Below, piece by piece: positions 1 through 9,488 of a stretch of 64,000 nt of DNA. Source of the stretch: Xenorhabdus nematophila ATCC 19061 (GTDB lineage Bacteria > Pseudomonadota > Gammaproteobacteria > Enterobacterales > Enterobacteriaceae). The position numbers and the translations under genes are program-made. Below the pieces are notes generated by a model. That model saw only the letters and a list, made by a program, of their open reading frames with translations. It was not told the origin of the DNA and did not search any database. Position 1 is the first letter of the stretch. Each line of letters begins with the position of its first letter. The stretch spans positions 868,001 through 932,000 of the forward strand of contig NC_014228.1 in assembly GCF_000252955.1 (NCBI RefSeq). The letters run 5' to 3'.

Positions 1-2
1 CC

Positions 3-248
3 AGACAGACACTTATTGATTACGTCATGAATGTCATTGAGCAAACATCGGAAAATTACTCATCAATGCTGCAAGATATACGCGCACAGCGGCATACAGA
101 AATAGACTACATCACCGGCTTTTTACTGCGCCGGGCGCGTATACACGGGCTTACAATCACTGAAAACCTCATTATTTATCAGAATATTAAACGCAAGGAG
201 GAAGAATATGAGCATATCAGCCCTCATTTTTCTGGCTCACGGCAGTGA
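3..248 (+). CDS. panE: 2-dehydropantoate 2-reductase, C-terminal part (partial)
   Basis: This is the 3' end of a gene that enters from outside the window. The frame is open from base 3 and stops at 246-248. The visible protein contains [20 protein letters not shown], the C-terminal signature of ketopantoate reductase, the NADPH enzyme that makes pantoate for coenzyme A. The stop lies inside the following yajL gene, so the two genes overlap by about 40 bases in different frames. panE followed by yajL is the usual enterobacterial order, which supports the call. Nothing can be said about the N-terminal NADPH-binding domain. Confidence 0.88.
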   Translation, partial: RQTLIDYVMNVIEQTSENYSSMLQDIRAQRHTEIDYITGFLLRRARIHGLTITENLIIYQNIKRKEEEYEHISPHFSGSRQ

Positions 249-804
249 AGAAACCGAAGCGGTCACTACGATTGATTTACTCGTTCGGGCCGGAATTAAT
301 GTCACCTTAGCCAGCACCGAAACTGATGGCAGCCTCATATTAACCTGCTCACGCGGTGTCAAAATTGTTGCTGATGTACCTTTGGTTGATGTCGTTGATG
401 AAGATTTCGATGCCATTGTCCTGCCGGGAGGCATAAAAGGTGCAGCATGTTTTCGTGACAGTTTATTGGTAGTAGAAAAAATCCGCATCGCACAAAGCCA
501 AGGGAAAATCATCACAGCCATCTGCGCATCTCCCGCGATCGTACTGGAACATCATCAGCTTTTTCCTGTCGGGAACATGACGGGTTATCCCGGCCTTAAG
601 GATAAAATTGCGCCCGAAAAGTGGATAGATAAACGGGTATACTTCGATGAAAGAGTCAATTTGCTGACCAGCCAAGGGCCTGCCACCGCCTTTGACTTCG
701 CCCTGAAGCTTATTGAATTATTAAAAGGAAAAGAAAAAGCAGCAGAGGTTGCTGCTCAATTGGTTTTACCGCCCGGCGTTAATAATTACCAGAATATCCA
801 GTAA
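208..804 (+). CDS. yajL: YajL/DJ-1 family protein (protein deglycase, ThiJ/PfpI superfamily)
   Basis: This 198-residue cytoplasmic protein is the normal length for YajL. The DJ-1/PfpI fold is shown by the start [20 protein letters not shown], the strand VLPGGIKGA, and the nucleophile elbow [12 protein letters not shown] with the reactive cysteine near residue 106. Family members act as oxidative-stress chaperones, and deglycation of glyoxal-damaged proteins is also reported. The ATG at 208 follows a strong AAGGAGG site placed inside the end of panE, so the pair is probably translationally coupled. The gene converges on thiI, with a stem-loop between them. Confidence 0.93.
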   Translation: MSISALIFLAHGSEETEAVTTIDLLVRAGINVTLASTETDGSLILTCSRGVKIVADVPLVDVVDEDFDAIVLPGGIKGAACFRDSLLVVEKIRIAQSQGKIITAICASPAIVLEHHQLFPVGNMTGYPGLKDKIAPEKWIDKRVYFDERVNLLTSQGPATAFDFALKLIELLKGKEKAAEVAAQLVLPPGVNNYQNIQ

Positions 805-814
805 ACACCGCACA

Positions 815-850
815 CAGGCGACTTATGACCCGCGATAAATAAGTCGCCTG
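815..850. terminator. Stem-loop between convergent yajL and thiI
   Basis: The arms CAGGCGACTTA (815-825) and TAAGTCGCCTG (840-850) are exact inverted repeats around a 14-base loop. The position between two convergent genes suits a shared terminator. Neither side has a strong T-run, so it may be a structure that limits transcript decay rather than a classical intrinsic terminator. Confidence 0.55.
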
Positions 851-866
851 ATGACCTGATTTCACA

Positions 867-2315
867 TCAAGACCGGTACACCTTCACATTTTCAAAACCT
901 TGTTCACGCAGGTAAAGCGCCTGTAAACGGCTCATCACACCTCGCTCACAATAAAGCAAATAGGTTTTCTCTTTTGGCAGATCACCAAACTGAGTGCTCA
1001 GTCTATAGAAAGGTAATGACTGAATTTCAATATCTGCCATCCTTAATGGGCGATCATCCTGCTCATCAGGAGAACGGATATCCAGCAATACATCATTGGT
1101 AGAGAATTCCGTTACCATTTCTACTTCAACAACCTGCTCACTGCTCTGCTCCGCAATCTGGCGGATATCCACGTTTTGCGCTTCACTGACCACACGCTCT
1201 AAAATCTCAAAATCAAAGTTGTTTTCTTCTGCTTCAATCTTGACTTTAACGGCTTTTACTGTCGGGCTTTTTGAGATCACACCACAAAATTCCGGCATCG
1301 TGCGGGCAAAATCTTCTGTGCCAATTTCACACGCCAATTTAATAATGTGTTCTTTATCATGAGAAATCAGAGGACGGAGAATCAGCGTATCTGAAGCATT
1401 ATCAATCAGTCTTAAATTCGTCAAAGTCTGACTGGATACCTGCCCTAATGCTTCACCTGTGACAATCGCCTGTACACCGTAGCGTTCTGCAATTTTAGAT
1501 GCCGCTCTGACCATCATTCTTTTCAGTACGACGCCCATTTGACCGTCATCCACTTTTTCCAGAATTTCAGCAACAACAGGCTCAAAATCGACAGCAACAA
1601 AACGGACTTTATGAGAACTACCAAAACGGTTCCACAAATAATGGGCAACCTGTTTCACACCAATCTCATGGGCTGAACCGCCAAGATTGAAGAAACAGTA
1701 GTGCACACGGCAACCACGCCGCATCAACATATAGCTGGAAACACCAGAATCGAAACCACCAGAGATCAACGACAGCACATCTTCCTGTGTACCAATCGGG
1801 AAGCCGCCGATCCCTTCATGACGCGCCTTAACCAAAATCAGTTTATCCTGATCAATCTCCAGATTCACGGTCACATCAGGATGAGTCAGTTTCACCTTGG
1901 CTGATTCAATATGTTGATTCAGCCCGCCACCGACATAACGTTCTACTTCATTAGAGGTAAAACTGTGTTTTCCACGACGCTTTGCTCGGACACAAAATGT
2001 TTTCCCGTGCAATAAGTGACCGTATGTTTCATAGGCTTGTTCAAAGATATGATGCAAGTCACGAAAATCTCGCTCTTCCACTTGCAGGATATGGTGAATA
2101 CCCGGAATACGTGTCAGTGCATCACAAATTTCAGCACCAAGATTATCATCTTTTACTCTGACTTCGATATTATCCCAATGGCGAACAACAGCAATGCCCT
2201 CTCCGAATGTTTTAAGTACATTGCGGATATTGCTGGCAAGAATTTTAATAAAGCGTAATCGGACGGTCTGACTCTTGATCGTAATTTCTGGGAATAATTT
2301 AATGATAAACTTCAT
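867..2315 (-). CDS. thiI: tRNA uracil 4-sulfurtransferase ThiI
   Basis: This 482-residue protein matches the length of enterobacterial ThiI. It makes 4-thiouridine at tRNA position 8 and supplies sulfur for the thiamine thiazole. In order it shows an N-terminal ferredoxin-like and THUMP region (to about residue 165), the PP-loop ATP pyrophosphatase motif [15 protein letters not shown], the conserved [14 protein letters not shown] cysteine segment, and a C-terminal rhodanese domain whose loop [11 protein letters not shown] holds the persulfide cysteine. The ATG at 2315 gives the normal N-terminus [15 protein letters not shown]. It is transcribed away from xseB, so the 240-base gap at 2316-2557 must hold both promoters. 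Confidence 0.96.
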   Translation of the reverse strand: MKFIIKLFPEITIKSQTVRLRFIKILASNIRNVLKTFGEGIAVVRHWDNIEVRVKDDNLGAEICDALTRIPGIHHILQVEERDFRDLHHIFEQAYETYGHLLHGKTFCVRAKRRGKHSFTSNEVERYVGGGLNQHIESAKVKLTHPDVTVNLEIDQDKLILVKARHEGIGGFPIGTQEDVLSLISGGFDSGVSSYMLMRRGCRVHYCFFNLGGSAHEIGVKQVAHYLWNRFGSSHKVRFVAVDFEPVVAEILEKVDDGQMGVVLKRMMVRAASKIAERYGVQAIVTGEALGQVSSQTLTNLRLIDNASDTLILRPLISHDKEHIIKLACEIGTEDFARTMPEFCGVISKSPTVKAVKVKIEAEENNFDFEILERVVSEAQNVDIRQIAEQSSEQVVEVEMVTEFSTNDVLLDIRSPDEQDDRPLRMADIEIQSLPFYRLSTQFGDLPKEKTYLLYCERGVMSRLQALYLREQGFENVKVYRS

Positions 2316-2557
2316 AGTAAGATATAGTAGTCATTCAGTGTTGAACCATCACAAGCAATATCAATGATGATTCTTAAGTGTTCAGTTGGATAGACCGCAG
2401 AGTATAACATCATCTCACTACATCGCCTCAAAAAATATAGCCTGTAAAAAACAGTGGTAATACATGATTTATTTTTCTTGGTGTAGTAGGGTACTCTGCA
2501 ATTCTGCAACGAACTTGCTTTGCTGTAATTCGTTAAATAACCATAAGTTAAGTCATT

Positions 2558-2815
2558 ATGTCTAAAGCAAATCAAACATCAGAAACCGAACAGGCCCCGG
2601 CATTTGAAACTTCCCTGAAAGAACTGGAAGAAATTGTTATTCGGCTGGAGTCGGGGGAACTCCCATTAGAAGATGCCCTGAATGAATTTGAACGCGGCAT
2701 TCAGCTTGCAAGACAGGGACAGAAAACGCTTCAGCAGGCGGAGCAACGAGTGCAAATTTTATTGAATCATGATGCACAGTCATCACTTGATGAATTTTCG
2801 TCCGAATCTGAGTAA
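2558..2815 (+). CDS. xseB: Exodeoxyribonuclease VII small subunit
   Basis: This 85-residue acidic protein is typical of XseB, the small subunit that binds XseA in exonuclease VII and helps degrade single-stranded DNA. The family signature is visible as [20 protein letters not shown] followed by a short helical region ([19 protein letters not shown]). It is the first gene of the conserved xseB-ispA-dxs run. ispA starts only four bases after its stop, which indicates one transcript. Confidence 0.95.
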   Translation: MSKANQTSETEQAPAFETSLKELEEIVIRLESGELPLEDALNEFERGIQLARQGQKTLQQAEQRVQILLNHDAQSSLDEFSSESE

Positions 2816-2819
2816 CTTT

Positions 2820-3737
2820 ATGTCTGAACAATATGAAATTCCTTTTGAAGAGATGCTGTGCACCTGTCAACAACATGTCAATGACAAACTGATGACAGTA
2901 TTCTCTTCATTACCCTTTTTAGACAGCCCATTAGGCACAGCAATGCAACATGGCGCTGTATTGGGTGGAAAACGGCTGCGTCCATTTTTAGTTTACAGCG
3001 TGGGCGAGATGTTTGGCCTCTCCCGAAAAAGCCTTGATGCCGCAGCCCTCGCGCTAGAATGTATTCATGCTTATTCACTGATTCATGATGACTTACCCGC
3101 GATGGATAATGACGATTTGCGCCGTGGTCAGCCCACCTGCCATATCAAATTCGGTGAAAGTCAGGCCATTTTAGCGGGCGATGCGTTACAGTCACTGGCT
3201 TTTGAACTTCTGGCACATTATGACATGCCCGATGTTGCCTTATCCGACCGTCTTGCTATGGTTGCTGAATTGGCAAGTGCCAGCGGTTTTGCCGGCATGT
3301 GCGGCGGTCAGTCGCTGGATTTGGAAGCCGAAGGTAAACAAATCGACCTTGCCTCACTGGAACAAATTCACCGGCATAAAACAGGGGCCTTGATACGCGC
3401 CGCTGCGCGACTGGGTGCTTACAGTGCGGGGCAACGTGGCCGTGAAGTGATACCTTTGCTGGATCAATATACCCAAGCCATCGGCCTCGCATTTCAGGTT
3501 CATGATGATATTCTGGATGTCATTGGCAATACTGAAATTATTGGCAAACGTCAGGGTAACGATCAACAAATTGGCAAAAATACCTATCCTGCTTTGTTGG
3601 GGTTGGAACAAGCTCAGGAAAAAGCCCGGGAGCTGTACGAAGAAGCAATAACTGCACTGACAGAGCTGGATAAAAAATCGTATAACACCAGGGCTTTAAA
3701 GAAACTGGCTGGTTTCATTATTGAAAGAAATAGCTGA
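2820..3737 (+). CDS. ispA: (2E,6E)-farnesyl diphosphate synthase
   Basis: This 305-residue soluble prenyltransferase adds two isopentenyl units to dimethylallyl diphosphate, giving C15 farnesyl diphosphate for undecaprenyl phosphate, quinones and haem O. It has the first aspartate-rich motif DDLPAMDNDDLRRG, the substrate motif GGKRLRPFL and the second aspartate motif VHDDILD. I chose the ATG at 2820 (MSEQYEIPFEEML), four bases after xseB, because an in-frame ATG at 2769 would lie well inside xseB and lengthen the protein beyond the family norm. dxs follows after about 200 bases. Confidence 0.95.
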   Translation: MSEQYEIPFEEMLCTCQQHVNDKLMTVFSSLPFLDSPLGTAMQHGAVLGGKRLRPFLVYSVGEMFGLSRKSLDAAALALECIHAYSLIHDDLPAMDNDDLRRGQPTCHIKFGESQAILAGDALQSLAFELLAHYDMPDVALSDRLAMVAELASASGFAGMCGGQSLDLEAEGKQIDLASLEQIHRHKTGALIRAAARLGAYSAGQRGREVIPLLDQYTQAIGLAFQVHDDILDVIGNTEIIGKRQGNDQQIGKNTYPALLGLEQAQEKARELYEEAITALTELDKKSYNTRALKKLAGFIIERNS

Positions 3738-3886
3738 AAGAAACAGCTGAAGATTGGCCATATTAAAGTGATATTTAATATGGTACCAGTTATATAAATC
3801 CAATAATCAATAAAAGTCCTCATGGGATGAACCCAGAAATTACACATTGATAATAACGGGGTTCTTAATATTCAACTTATGACGGG

Positions 3887-3918
3887 TATACCCACCAGAT
3901 TTCAAGATGAAGGGTATA
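3887..3918. repeat. Short ERIC-derived palindrome
   Basis: This 32-base piece has the left end of the ERIC repeats seen elsewhere in the window (TATACCC, TTTCAAGATG) joined to an ERIC right end (AGGGTATA), so it looks like an internally deleted ERIC. It lies 22 bases before the dxs start, where it could fold in the leader. Confidence 0.5.
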
Positions 3919-3940
3919 TAGCATTTTATACAGGCATAGC

Positions 3941-5806
3941 ATGAGCATTGATATAGCGAAATATCCAACATTGGCATTGGCGGAAACTCCAGAAGAGCTT
4001 CGCCTGCTACCCAAAGACACTCTGCCAAAGTTATGCGATGAACTGCGTCAATTTTTGCTGAACAGTGTCAGCCGTTCCAGTGGCCACTTTGCCTCCGGCC
4101 TTGGTGCTGTCGAATTAACCGTCGCACTCCACTATGTTTATAAAACCCCCTTCGACAATTTAGTCTGGGATGTTGGCCATCAGGCCTATCCACACAAAAT
4201 TCTGACAGGGCGTCGTGATCGCATTGATACCATTCGCCAGAAAAATGGTCTTCACCCTTTTCCATGGCGCGAAGAAAGTGAATACGACACCTTATGTGTG
4301 GGTCACTCCTCCACTTCAATCAGCGCGGGTTTAGGCATGGCAATCGCGGCAGAGCGTGAAGGCAAAGGCCGCAAGACAGTCTGTGTCATCGGAGATGGCG
4401 CTATCACTGCCGGTATGGCTTTTGAAGCCATGAACCATGCGGGAGATATCGATCCCGATATGTTGGTTATTCTCAATGACAATGAAATGTCTATTTCTGA
4501 AAACGTCGGCGCATTGAACAACCATCTGGCGCAACTGCTTTCTGGCAAGCTATATACAACCCTGCGGGAAGGCGGCAAAAAAGTCTTTTCTAATCTGCCT
4601 CCTATCAAAGAATTGCTGAAAAAGACCGAAGAACATCTCAAAGGCATGGTCGTTCCCGGCACGTTGTTTGAAGAACTTGGTTTTAACTATATCGGGCCTG
4701 TTGATGGTCATGATGTACTGGCACTGACCCAGACCCTGAAAAACATGCGTGAACTGAAAGGGCCGCAATTCCTGCATATCATGACCAAAAAAGGCCGCGG
4801 ATATGCGCCGGCGGAAAAAGATCCGATTAGCTGGCATGCTGTTCCGAAATTCGATCCGACGACGGGTTCCCTGCCTAAAAGTGCAGATACGCGTCCGACA
4901 TTTTCCAAGATCTTCGGCGACTGGTTGTGTGAAGAAGCCGCTCAGGACAAAAAACTGATGGCGATCACGCCAGCCATGCGGGAAGGTTCCGGCATGGTGC
5001 GCTTCTCCCGTGAATATCCCGAACAATATTTTGATGTCGCGATTGCTGAACAGCATTCCGCCACCTTTGCAGCCGGTCTGGCGATTGGCGGTTATAAGCC
5101 GATTGTCGCCATCTACTCCACCTTCCTGCAACGTGCTTACGATCAAGTTATTCACGATATCGCCATCCAAAACCTGCCGGTTTTGTTTGCCATTGACCGG
5201 GGCGGCATCGTTGGTGCCGATGGGCAAACTCATCAAGGCTCGTTTGATCTCTCATTCCTGCGTTGTATCCCAAATATGGTGATCATGGCACCCAGCGATG
5301 AAAATGAGTGTCGCCAGATGCTGCATACTGGGCATCACTATCAAAAAGGCCCTACAACGGTGCGTTATCCCCGCGGCGCAGGAACCGGCGCGGAGCTTCA
5401 ACCACTGGAAACATTGCCCATTGGTAAAGGTGTGCTCCGCCGTCAGGGAGAAAAAATTGCGATCCTGAACTTTGGTACATTGTTACCTTATGCGTTGCAA
5501 GCGGCTGAAACCCTGAATGCAACTGTGGTCGATATGCGCTTTGTCAAACCACTGGATAAAGAACTGACACTTGAAATGGCTGCCAGCCACGATTTACTCG
5601 TCACATTGGAAGAAAACGCCATTATGGGCGGTGCCGGCAGTGGTGTTAACGAGTTTCTGATGCAGGAAAAACGGTTAGTTCCCGTATTGAATCTTGGCTT
5701 ACCGGATTATTTTATCCCACAAGGAACACAGCAAGAATTGCATGCTGATTTAGGTTTGGATGCAGCAGGCATTAAAAATCGCATTGAAAAATATCTGGCT
5801 CAGTAA
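3941..5806 (+). CDS. dxs: 1-deoxy-D-xylulose-5-phosphate synthase
   Basis: This 621-residue thiamine-diphosphate enzyme is the usual length for Dxs. It condenses pyruvate and glyceraldehyde 3-phosphate in the first step of the methylerythritol phosphate pathway. Visible motifs are [15 protein letters not shown], the ThDP-binding stretch [18 protein letters not shown], the transketolase pyrimidine-binding segment [16 protein letters not shown] and the C-terminal domain [16 protein letters not shown]. Together with ispA it supplies isoprenoid precursors. A clear hairpin with a T-run follows the stop, so the operon probably ends here. Confidence 0.97.
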   Translation: MSIDIAKYPTLALAETPEELRLLPKDTLPKLCDELRQFLLNSVSRSSGHFASGLGAVELTVALHYVYKTPFDNLVWDVGHQAYPHKILTGRRDRIDTIRQKNGLHPFPWREESEYDTLCVGHSSTSISAGLGMAIAAEREGKGRKTVCVIGDGAITAGMAFEAMNHAGDIDPDMLVILNDNEMSISENVGALNNHLAQLLSGKLYTTLREGGKKVFSNLPPIKELLKKTEEHLKGMVVPGTLFEELGFNYIGPVDGHDVLALTQTLKNMRELKGPQFLHIMTKKGRGYAPAEKDPISWHAVPKFDPTTGSLPKSADTRPTFSKIFGDWLCEEAAQDKKLMAITPAMREGSGMVRFSREYPEQYFDVAIAEQHSATFAAGLAIGGYKPIVAIYSTFLQRAYDQVIHDIAIQNLPVLFAIDRGGIVGADGQTHQGSFDLSFLRCIPNMVIMAPSDENECRQMLHTGHHYQKGPTTVRYPRGAGTGAELQPLETLPIGKGVLRRQGEKIAILNFGTLLPYALQAAETLNATVVDMRFVKPLDKELTLEMAASHDLLVTLEENAIMGGAGSGVNEFLMQEKRLVPVLNLGLPDYFIPQGTQQELHADLGLDAAGIKNRIEKYLAQ

Positions 5807-5817
5807 CCTTTAATATC

Positions 5818-5854
5818 AGATGGATGTTTCTGTTAAACATCCATCTCTTTTTCT
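5818..5854 (+). terminator. Rho-independent terminator of xseB-ispA-dxs
   Basis: The arms AGATGGATGTTT (5818-5829) and AAACATCCATCT (5835-5846) pair perfectly around a five-base loop and are followed by CTTTTTCTT. This separates the housekeeping operon from the next cassette. Confidence 0.85.
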
Positions 5855-6116
5855 TCATATCCATTATTATCTTGTTCAAACCTTTCTATTGCCAATATCT
5901 GAATTGTTATAGCTATCTTTTAAGAAACATTTCAAAAAATAATCATTAATATCAATATTTGATTATTCGATATTCGTGAATCACGTTCCATATTTCAAAC
6001 TAAACACACCAATGCGATCAAAAAACAAACATAATGACCATTGGATTTTAATGGTTATTGGTATCTTTCCTGAAAACAGCAATCAAAAATTAAATAATAA
6101 ATATTAAGGAATTATA
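5855..6116 (+). promoter_or_regulatory. AT-rich leader region of the biosynthetic cassette
   Basis: This 260-base stretch is strongly AT-rich with no open frame. It must hold the promoter of the four-gene cassette, but I could not pick one -10/-35 pair with confidence. An AAGGA ribosome site lies about seven bases before the ATG at 6117. Confidence 0.4.
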
Positions 6117-7286
6117 ATGAATAACATCAATGTCGTCTCTCAATCACAGCAACTCCTTCCTGAATTTAACAAAAACTGGACTGACTGGCGCTGGCAGCAA
6201 AAAAACGCATTACGTGATGAAGAATCGTTACGTATCGCTTGTGGCGGGTGGAATGATGAAATAACCCGGCGCATTCAACAGAATCTACAGGGTCAGAAAA
6301 TGCAAATCACACCCTATTATCTTAGTAGAATTCTGACCACCAGCCAGTCTGGCGATATCACGACAAATCCGCTTTGGCGGCAAGTGGTTCCATTTTGGAA
6401 TGAAGAAAAACTTAATGGCTATGACGGAGAATCCGAGAACTGGGAACTCAAGGAGGAGATGAAAACCCCTATCTGTCAGCATAAATACGACAACCGCGTC
6501 ATTTTGCGGATGGTAAATGCCTGTAATTCTTACTGTCAATTTTGTTTTGAAGCGCTGCGCACACTCAAGGTCAATTCAGATAAATCAAATGCCGGACGAA
6601 CTTCCTTTCAGCAATCCCTTGAATACATTAAAAATACACCTTCAGTGGAAGAAGTGATCCTAAGCGGCGGTGATCCCTTAATGCTGACGGACAGCAAACT
6701 GGATGAATCATTAGCTGCCATCAGGGAAATCAGAGAAGACCTGTTAATTCGCGTTCATTCCCGTGCTCTGACATTCAACCCTTATCGCATTACCGATGCC
6801 TTGCTCGAAATCCTGAAAAAACATCGCGTCAATTCCTTTGGTGTTCATATCTGTCATCCGCATGAGTTAAGCGAAGAATTCCAACATGCCGTGCGCTGCA
6901 TCCAAAGTGTCGTTCCCATCGTGTTTTCCAATATGCCTTTCTTACGGGGTATCAATGATAATGAAGAAATCCTCCACAAGCTGTTTATCAGTCTATACCG
7001 AATAGGCGTGAAACCCTATTATCTCTACCATTTTATGCCTTTCTCTCCGGGCTCTTCAGAATATAAAGCCTCAATTAATGATGCCATCGCCATTATGGGC
7101 AAGCTCAAGCGTCGTGTTTCCAATATTGCCTTACCGGAATATGTCCTGCCACATATGAAAGGGAAATTCACCGTGCCCTTATTCACTAATCCGGGAGAAA
7201 TGCCTTATTTCGAAACCATCAATGGCAGACGTTATTACCGCTTTATCAACTGGAGAAACGAACAATGCGAGTGGCTGGATAACTAA
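6117..7286 (+). CDS. Divergent lysine-2,3-aminomutase-like radical SAM enzyme
   Basis: This 389-residue protein has the KamA layout: an N-terminal WTDWRWQ segment, then ITPYYLS, then the radical SAM cluster motif C136-x3-C140-x2-C143 (NACNSYCQFC), then LSGGDPLM and the C-terminal barrel. Family members use SAM and PLP to move an alpha-amino group to the beta carbon. The PLP lysine appears to be K350 in MKGKFTVP. By eye, the two aspartates that hold the lysine side-chain amine in clostridial KamA (in YQCDLSLG and FVVDAPGG) are replaced here (HFMPFSPG and YVLPHMKG). The segment after the cysteines is FEALRTLK rather than TRRRF. The substrate is therefore probably not lysine. It is not the short EF-P enzyme EpmB. 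It begins a four-gene unit with a ligase, a dioxygenase and an exporter. Confidence 0.82.
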   Translation: MNNINVVSQSQQLLPEFNKNWTDWRWQQKNALRDEESLRIACGGWNDEITRRIQQNLQGQKMQITPYYLSRILTTSQSGDITTNPLWRQVVPFWNEEKLNGYDGESENWELKEEMKTPICQHKYDNRVILRMVNACNSYCQFCFEALRTLKVNSDKSNAGRTSFQQSLEYIKNTPSVEEVILSGGDPLMLTDSKLDESLAAIREIREDLLIRVHSRALTFNPYRITDALLEILKKHRVNSFGVHICHPHELSEEFQHAVRCIQSVVPIVFSNMPFLRGINDNEEILHKLFISLYRIGVKPYYLYHFMPFSPGSSEYKASINDAIAIMGKLKRRVSNIALPEYVLPHMKGKFTVPLFTNPGEMPYFETINGRRYYRFINWRNEQCEWLDN

Positions 7287-7315
7287 GTTATCCCGAATTT
7301 ATCAATCAACGTATG

Positions 7316-7354
7316 CCCCGTAAATTTCAAAATGCAGCTTGAAATATGACGGGG
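7316..7354. repeat. Palindromic intergenic repeat (ERIC-related half-palindrome)
   Basis: CCCCGT (7316-7321) pairs with ACGGGG (7349-7354), and ATTTCAA pairs with TTGAAAT inside. The element resembles the outer ends of the ERIC copies. It sits between the aminomutase and ATP-grasp genes and may fold in the mRNA. Confidence 0.55.
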
Positions 7355-7383
7355 ATAAAACCTATTTATTGCGAGAATACAAA

Positions 7384-8745
7384 ATGAAACCAAATGCAAT
7401 TTTGTTTGTTGATATTGATGATGCCAAAATTCCGCGCTACAGATACCGGGAAGCACATTTCGCCGCTGCTAAAAAGATGGGCATACACTGCCTGACGGCA
7501 GCATTGAAAGGGCGCCAGCATACAGAACGCCTTTTTGTTGATAGTGATGAAGTTTTCTATCTGGAATCACTCACACAAAATGATTTGCAAGAACTTGTTA
7601 TGGCATTGCAGCAGCGCTACACCTTACGCGGTATTTTATGTTACGCGGGCCAAGCTTCCACCATTGGTCAAGTTGGCTGCATTGTTGCAGAAGTTTGTCA
7701 AAATGTTGGAATACCCAATGCCTCCTCTTCCGCCATTGCTGTCTGCAACAATAAGTTTCTGATGCGTCAGGCACTGCAAAAACAGGGGGTCAGGTCTATA
7801 CGTCATGCCCTATGTCACACTGAAGAAGAACTGCGCTTACAAGCAGATATCGTTGGCTATCCCCTCATTGCAAAACCCCCGTTCGGGGCAGCTTCAGCCT
7901 TTATCAAAAAATGCCATAACTGGGCTGAACTCCAAGCACATTACCACGCATTTACCACTCATTATGCCCATTCGATTTACATCGATTTTATGGGGGATAC
8001 ACAAGCATGTTTCACTTCAGAAGGTGAAAAACATATCAGCATCCCGGGCCAAAGTCTGCTGCTGGAAGAATACCTTGATGGCATCGAAGGTACTGTTGAA
8101 TGTGCCATGAGCCAACATGAAGTGCATCCGGTATTGATCAATGAAAAGTTGATCTTAACTGAGAAAGAAAATACCGTTCTGGAAAACCTGCTGATTTGTC
8201 CGCCTGTTTCATTTTCGCCTTCAGAACAAGAACAAATCAGAGATTACGCCATAGATTGCATAAAAGCTGTCGGCCTGAACTATGCCATTGCTCATCTTGA
8301 ATTCCGCATGACCCGCGATGGCCCTGTTGTCATTGAAATTAATCCCCGCCTTGGTGGATTATTTGTCAATTCGGCTTTCCGTGATATCGCCGGATTAGAT
8401 CCATACCAACTCTATCTCTCTATCCTCTTGCAAGAACAAGACATTGATACACGGTTAAATCTCGCCCAACAACGAGCGACTTCGGCCAAACAACATTACT
8501 CAATGTTAGCCATGTACCCTGAACAGAGCGGGCATTTTCAAAGCATTGAAAACATAGAACACATGAAAAATCATCCCAATGTGATCGAATGTATTCCTCA
8601 ACCCGCTGACTACTACATCAACGCGGAAACCGAAGAACATTACCTGTTCAGATGCTGGGCAAAAGTCAACGATGCTTCCGATGCCTGTGCACTACACCAA
8701 GAAATGCTGGAGCACGTTAAACCCATTATCATCCCTATTCCATAA
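7384..8745 (+). CDS. ATP-grasp ligase (amino-acid ligase type)
   Basis: This 453-residue protein has an N-terminal alpha/beta domain (about 1-115) followed by an ATP-grasp fold. ATP-grasp features are NNKFLMRQALQKQGV, the nucleotide-binding strand YPLIAKPPFGAASAFIKK (K164 and a small loop), a LLEEYLDGIEGTVECAM hinge and the metal-binding HLEFRMTRDGPVVIEINPRL. This arrangement is typical of enzymes that join amino acids or peptides through an acyl phosphate, such as L-amino-acid ligases and carnosine-synthase-like proteins. I chose ATG 7384 over an upstream TTG. It ends 12 bases before the dioxygenase gene, so all three enzymes are probably co-transcribed. The coupled substrates cannot be read from sequence. 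Confidence 0.85.
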   Translation: MKPNAILFVDIDDAKIPRYRYREAHFAAAKKMGIHCLTAALKGRQHTERLFVDSDEVFYLESLTQNDLQELVMALQQRYTLRGILCYAGQASTIGQVGCIVAEVCQNVGIPNASSSAIAVCNNKFLMRQALQKQGVRSIRHALCHTEEELRLQADIVGYPLIAKPPFGAASAFIKKCHNWAELQAHYHAFTTHYAHSIYIDFMGDTQACFTSEGEKHISIPGQSLLLEEYLDGIEGTVECAMSQHEVHPVLINEKLILTEKENTVLENLLICPPVSFSPSEQEQIRDYAIDCIKAVGLNYAIAHLEFRMTRDGPVVIEINPRLGGLFVNSAFRDIAGLDPYQLYLSILLQEQDIDTRLNLAQQRATSAKQHYSMLAMYPEQSGHFQSIENIEHMKNHPNVIECIPQPADYYINAETEEHYLFRCWAKVNDASDACALHQEMLEHVKPIIIPIP

Positions 8746-8757
8746 GGTAGCCAAAAT

Positions 8758-9474
8758 ATGCAAATTGCAGATATCTCGGCGCGTTTAATGAATGAGCATT
8801 ATTGCCATATCCCACATTTCAGTGAGTTGATTTCCTATGATCCAAAAGAAATGAAAACATTTAAAGATCATTGGAATAATCTTGCATTGGATCAGAATTT
8901 TAAAGACTACACTCACCGGGAAAGGCGTATTCTGCGTTATTATTACCGCCCTGCTCAAGAAAACCCGCTTCAACTCAATCGGGATACTGAATATCGTTCA
9001 TCCGTAACCTATAACATTGAATATAAACAAGGTGCCAATCAACTCAGTTATGCTGAAGAAGCATTCATGACTCACCCCATCATGTGCCACCTACTTGCAA
9101 AGGACATTGCAATTTTAGGTGACCAATTAATGAAGGAACGTGATTATGCGATTGATATTCACCAATTTCGCGTAAAAGCACAGGCGGGCAAGGAAAGCCC
9201 GACAACATCAGGGATTCATCAAGACGGTCAGGATTGGATCTTTATGCACTTCATCCAAAGCCATAATACTGAACCCGTCATGTCCGAAGTGCATGCAACA
9301 GAACATGAAGCTCCGCCTTTGCTACACACGGCAATGGAGAACTTTCTTGAAACACTCGCCATAAATGATAAACGACTTTATCATCGGGCAAGCAATGTTC
9401 GGCAAGTATCTCCTACAAACGCGGCATTTCGGGATCTCTTGCTGGTCACTTTCCGGCAGCTTCCTGAACAATAA
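8758..9474 (+). CDS. Fe(II)/2-oxoglutarate-dependent dioxygenase family protein
   Basis: This 238-residue protein resembles the 2OG-Fe dioxygenase family that includes free amino-acid hydroxylases (BsmA/isoleucine-dioxygenase type). The metal triad is visible as H154-x-D156 in GIHQDGQDWIF and a distal histidine at about H209 in RLYHRASNV, followed by an arginine-containing end (LLLVTFRQL) suited to 2-oxoglutarate binding. It would hydroxylate an amino acid or the ligated product. It lies 12 bases after the ATP-grasp gene and 14 bases before the transporter. The family call is firm and the substrate is unknown. Confidence 0.82.
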   Translation: MQIADISARLMNEHYCHIPHFSELISYDPKEMKTFKDHWNNLALDQNFKDYTHRERRILRYYYRPAQENPLQLNRDTEYRSSVTYNIEYKQGANQLSYAEEAFMTHPIMCHLLAKDIAILGDQLMKERDYAIDIHQFRVKAQAGKESPTTSGIHQDGQDWIFMHFIQSHNTEPVMSEVHATEHEAPPLLHTAMENFLETLAINDKRLYHRASNVRQVSPTNAAFRDLLLVTFRQLPEQ

Positions 9475-9488
9475 GAGAGCTAATAATA

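Noticed and set aside
4550..5236. 228-residue open frame on the minus strand inside dxs
   Set aside because: Fully antisense to a conserved essential gene, with no recognisable domain.
6117..7286. Calling the aminomutase EpmB (EF-P lysine modification)
   Set aside because: EpmB is about 340 residues and stands with epm/efp genes. This protein is longer, diverges at substrate-binding positions and sits in a biosynthetic cassette.
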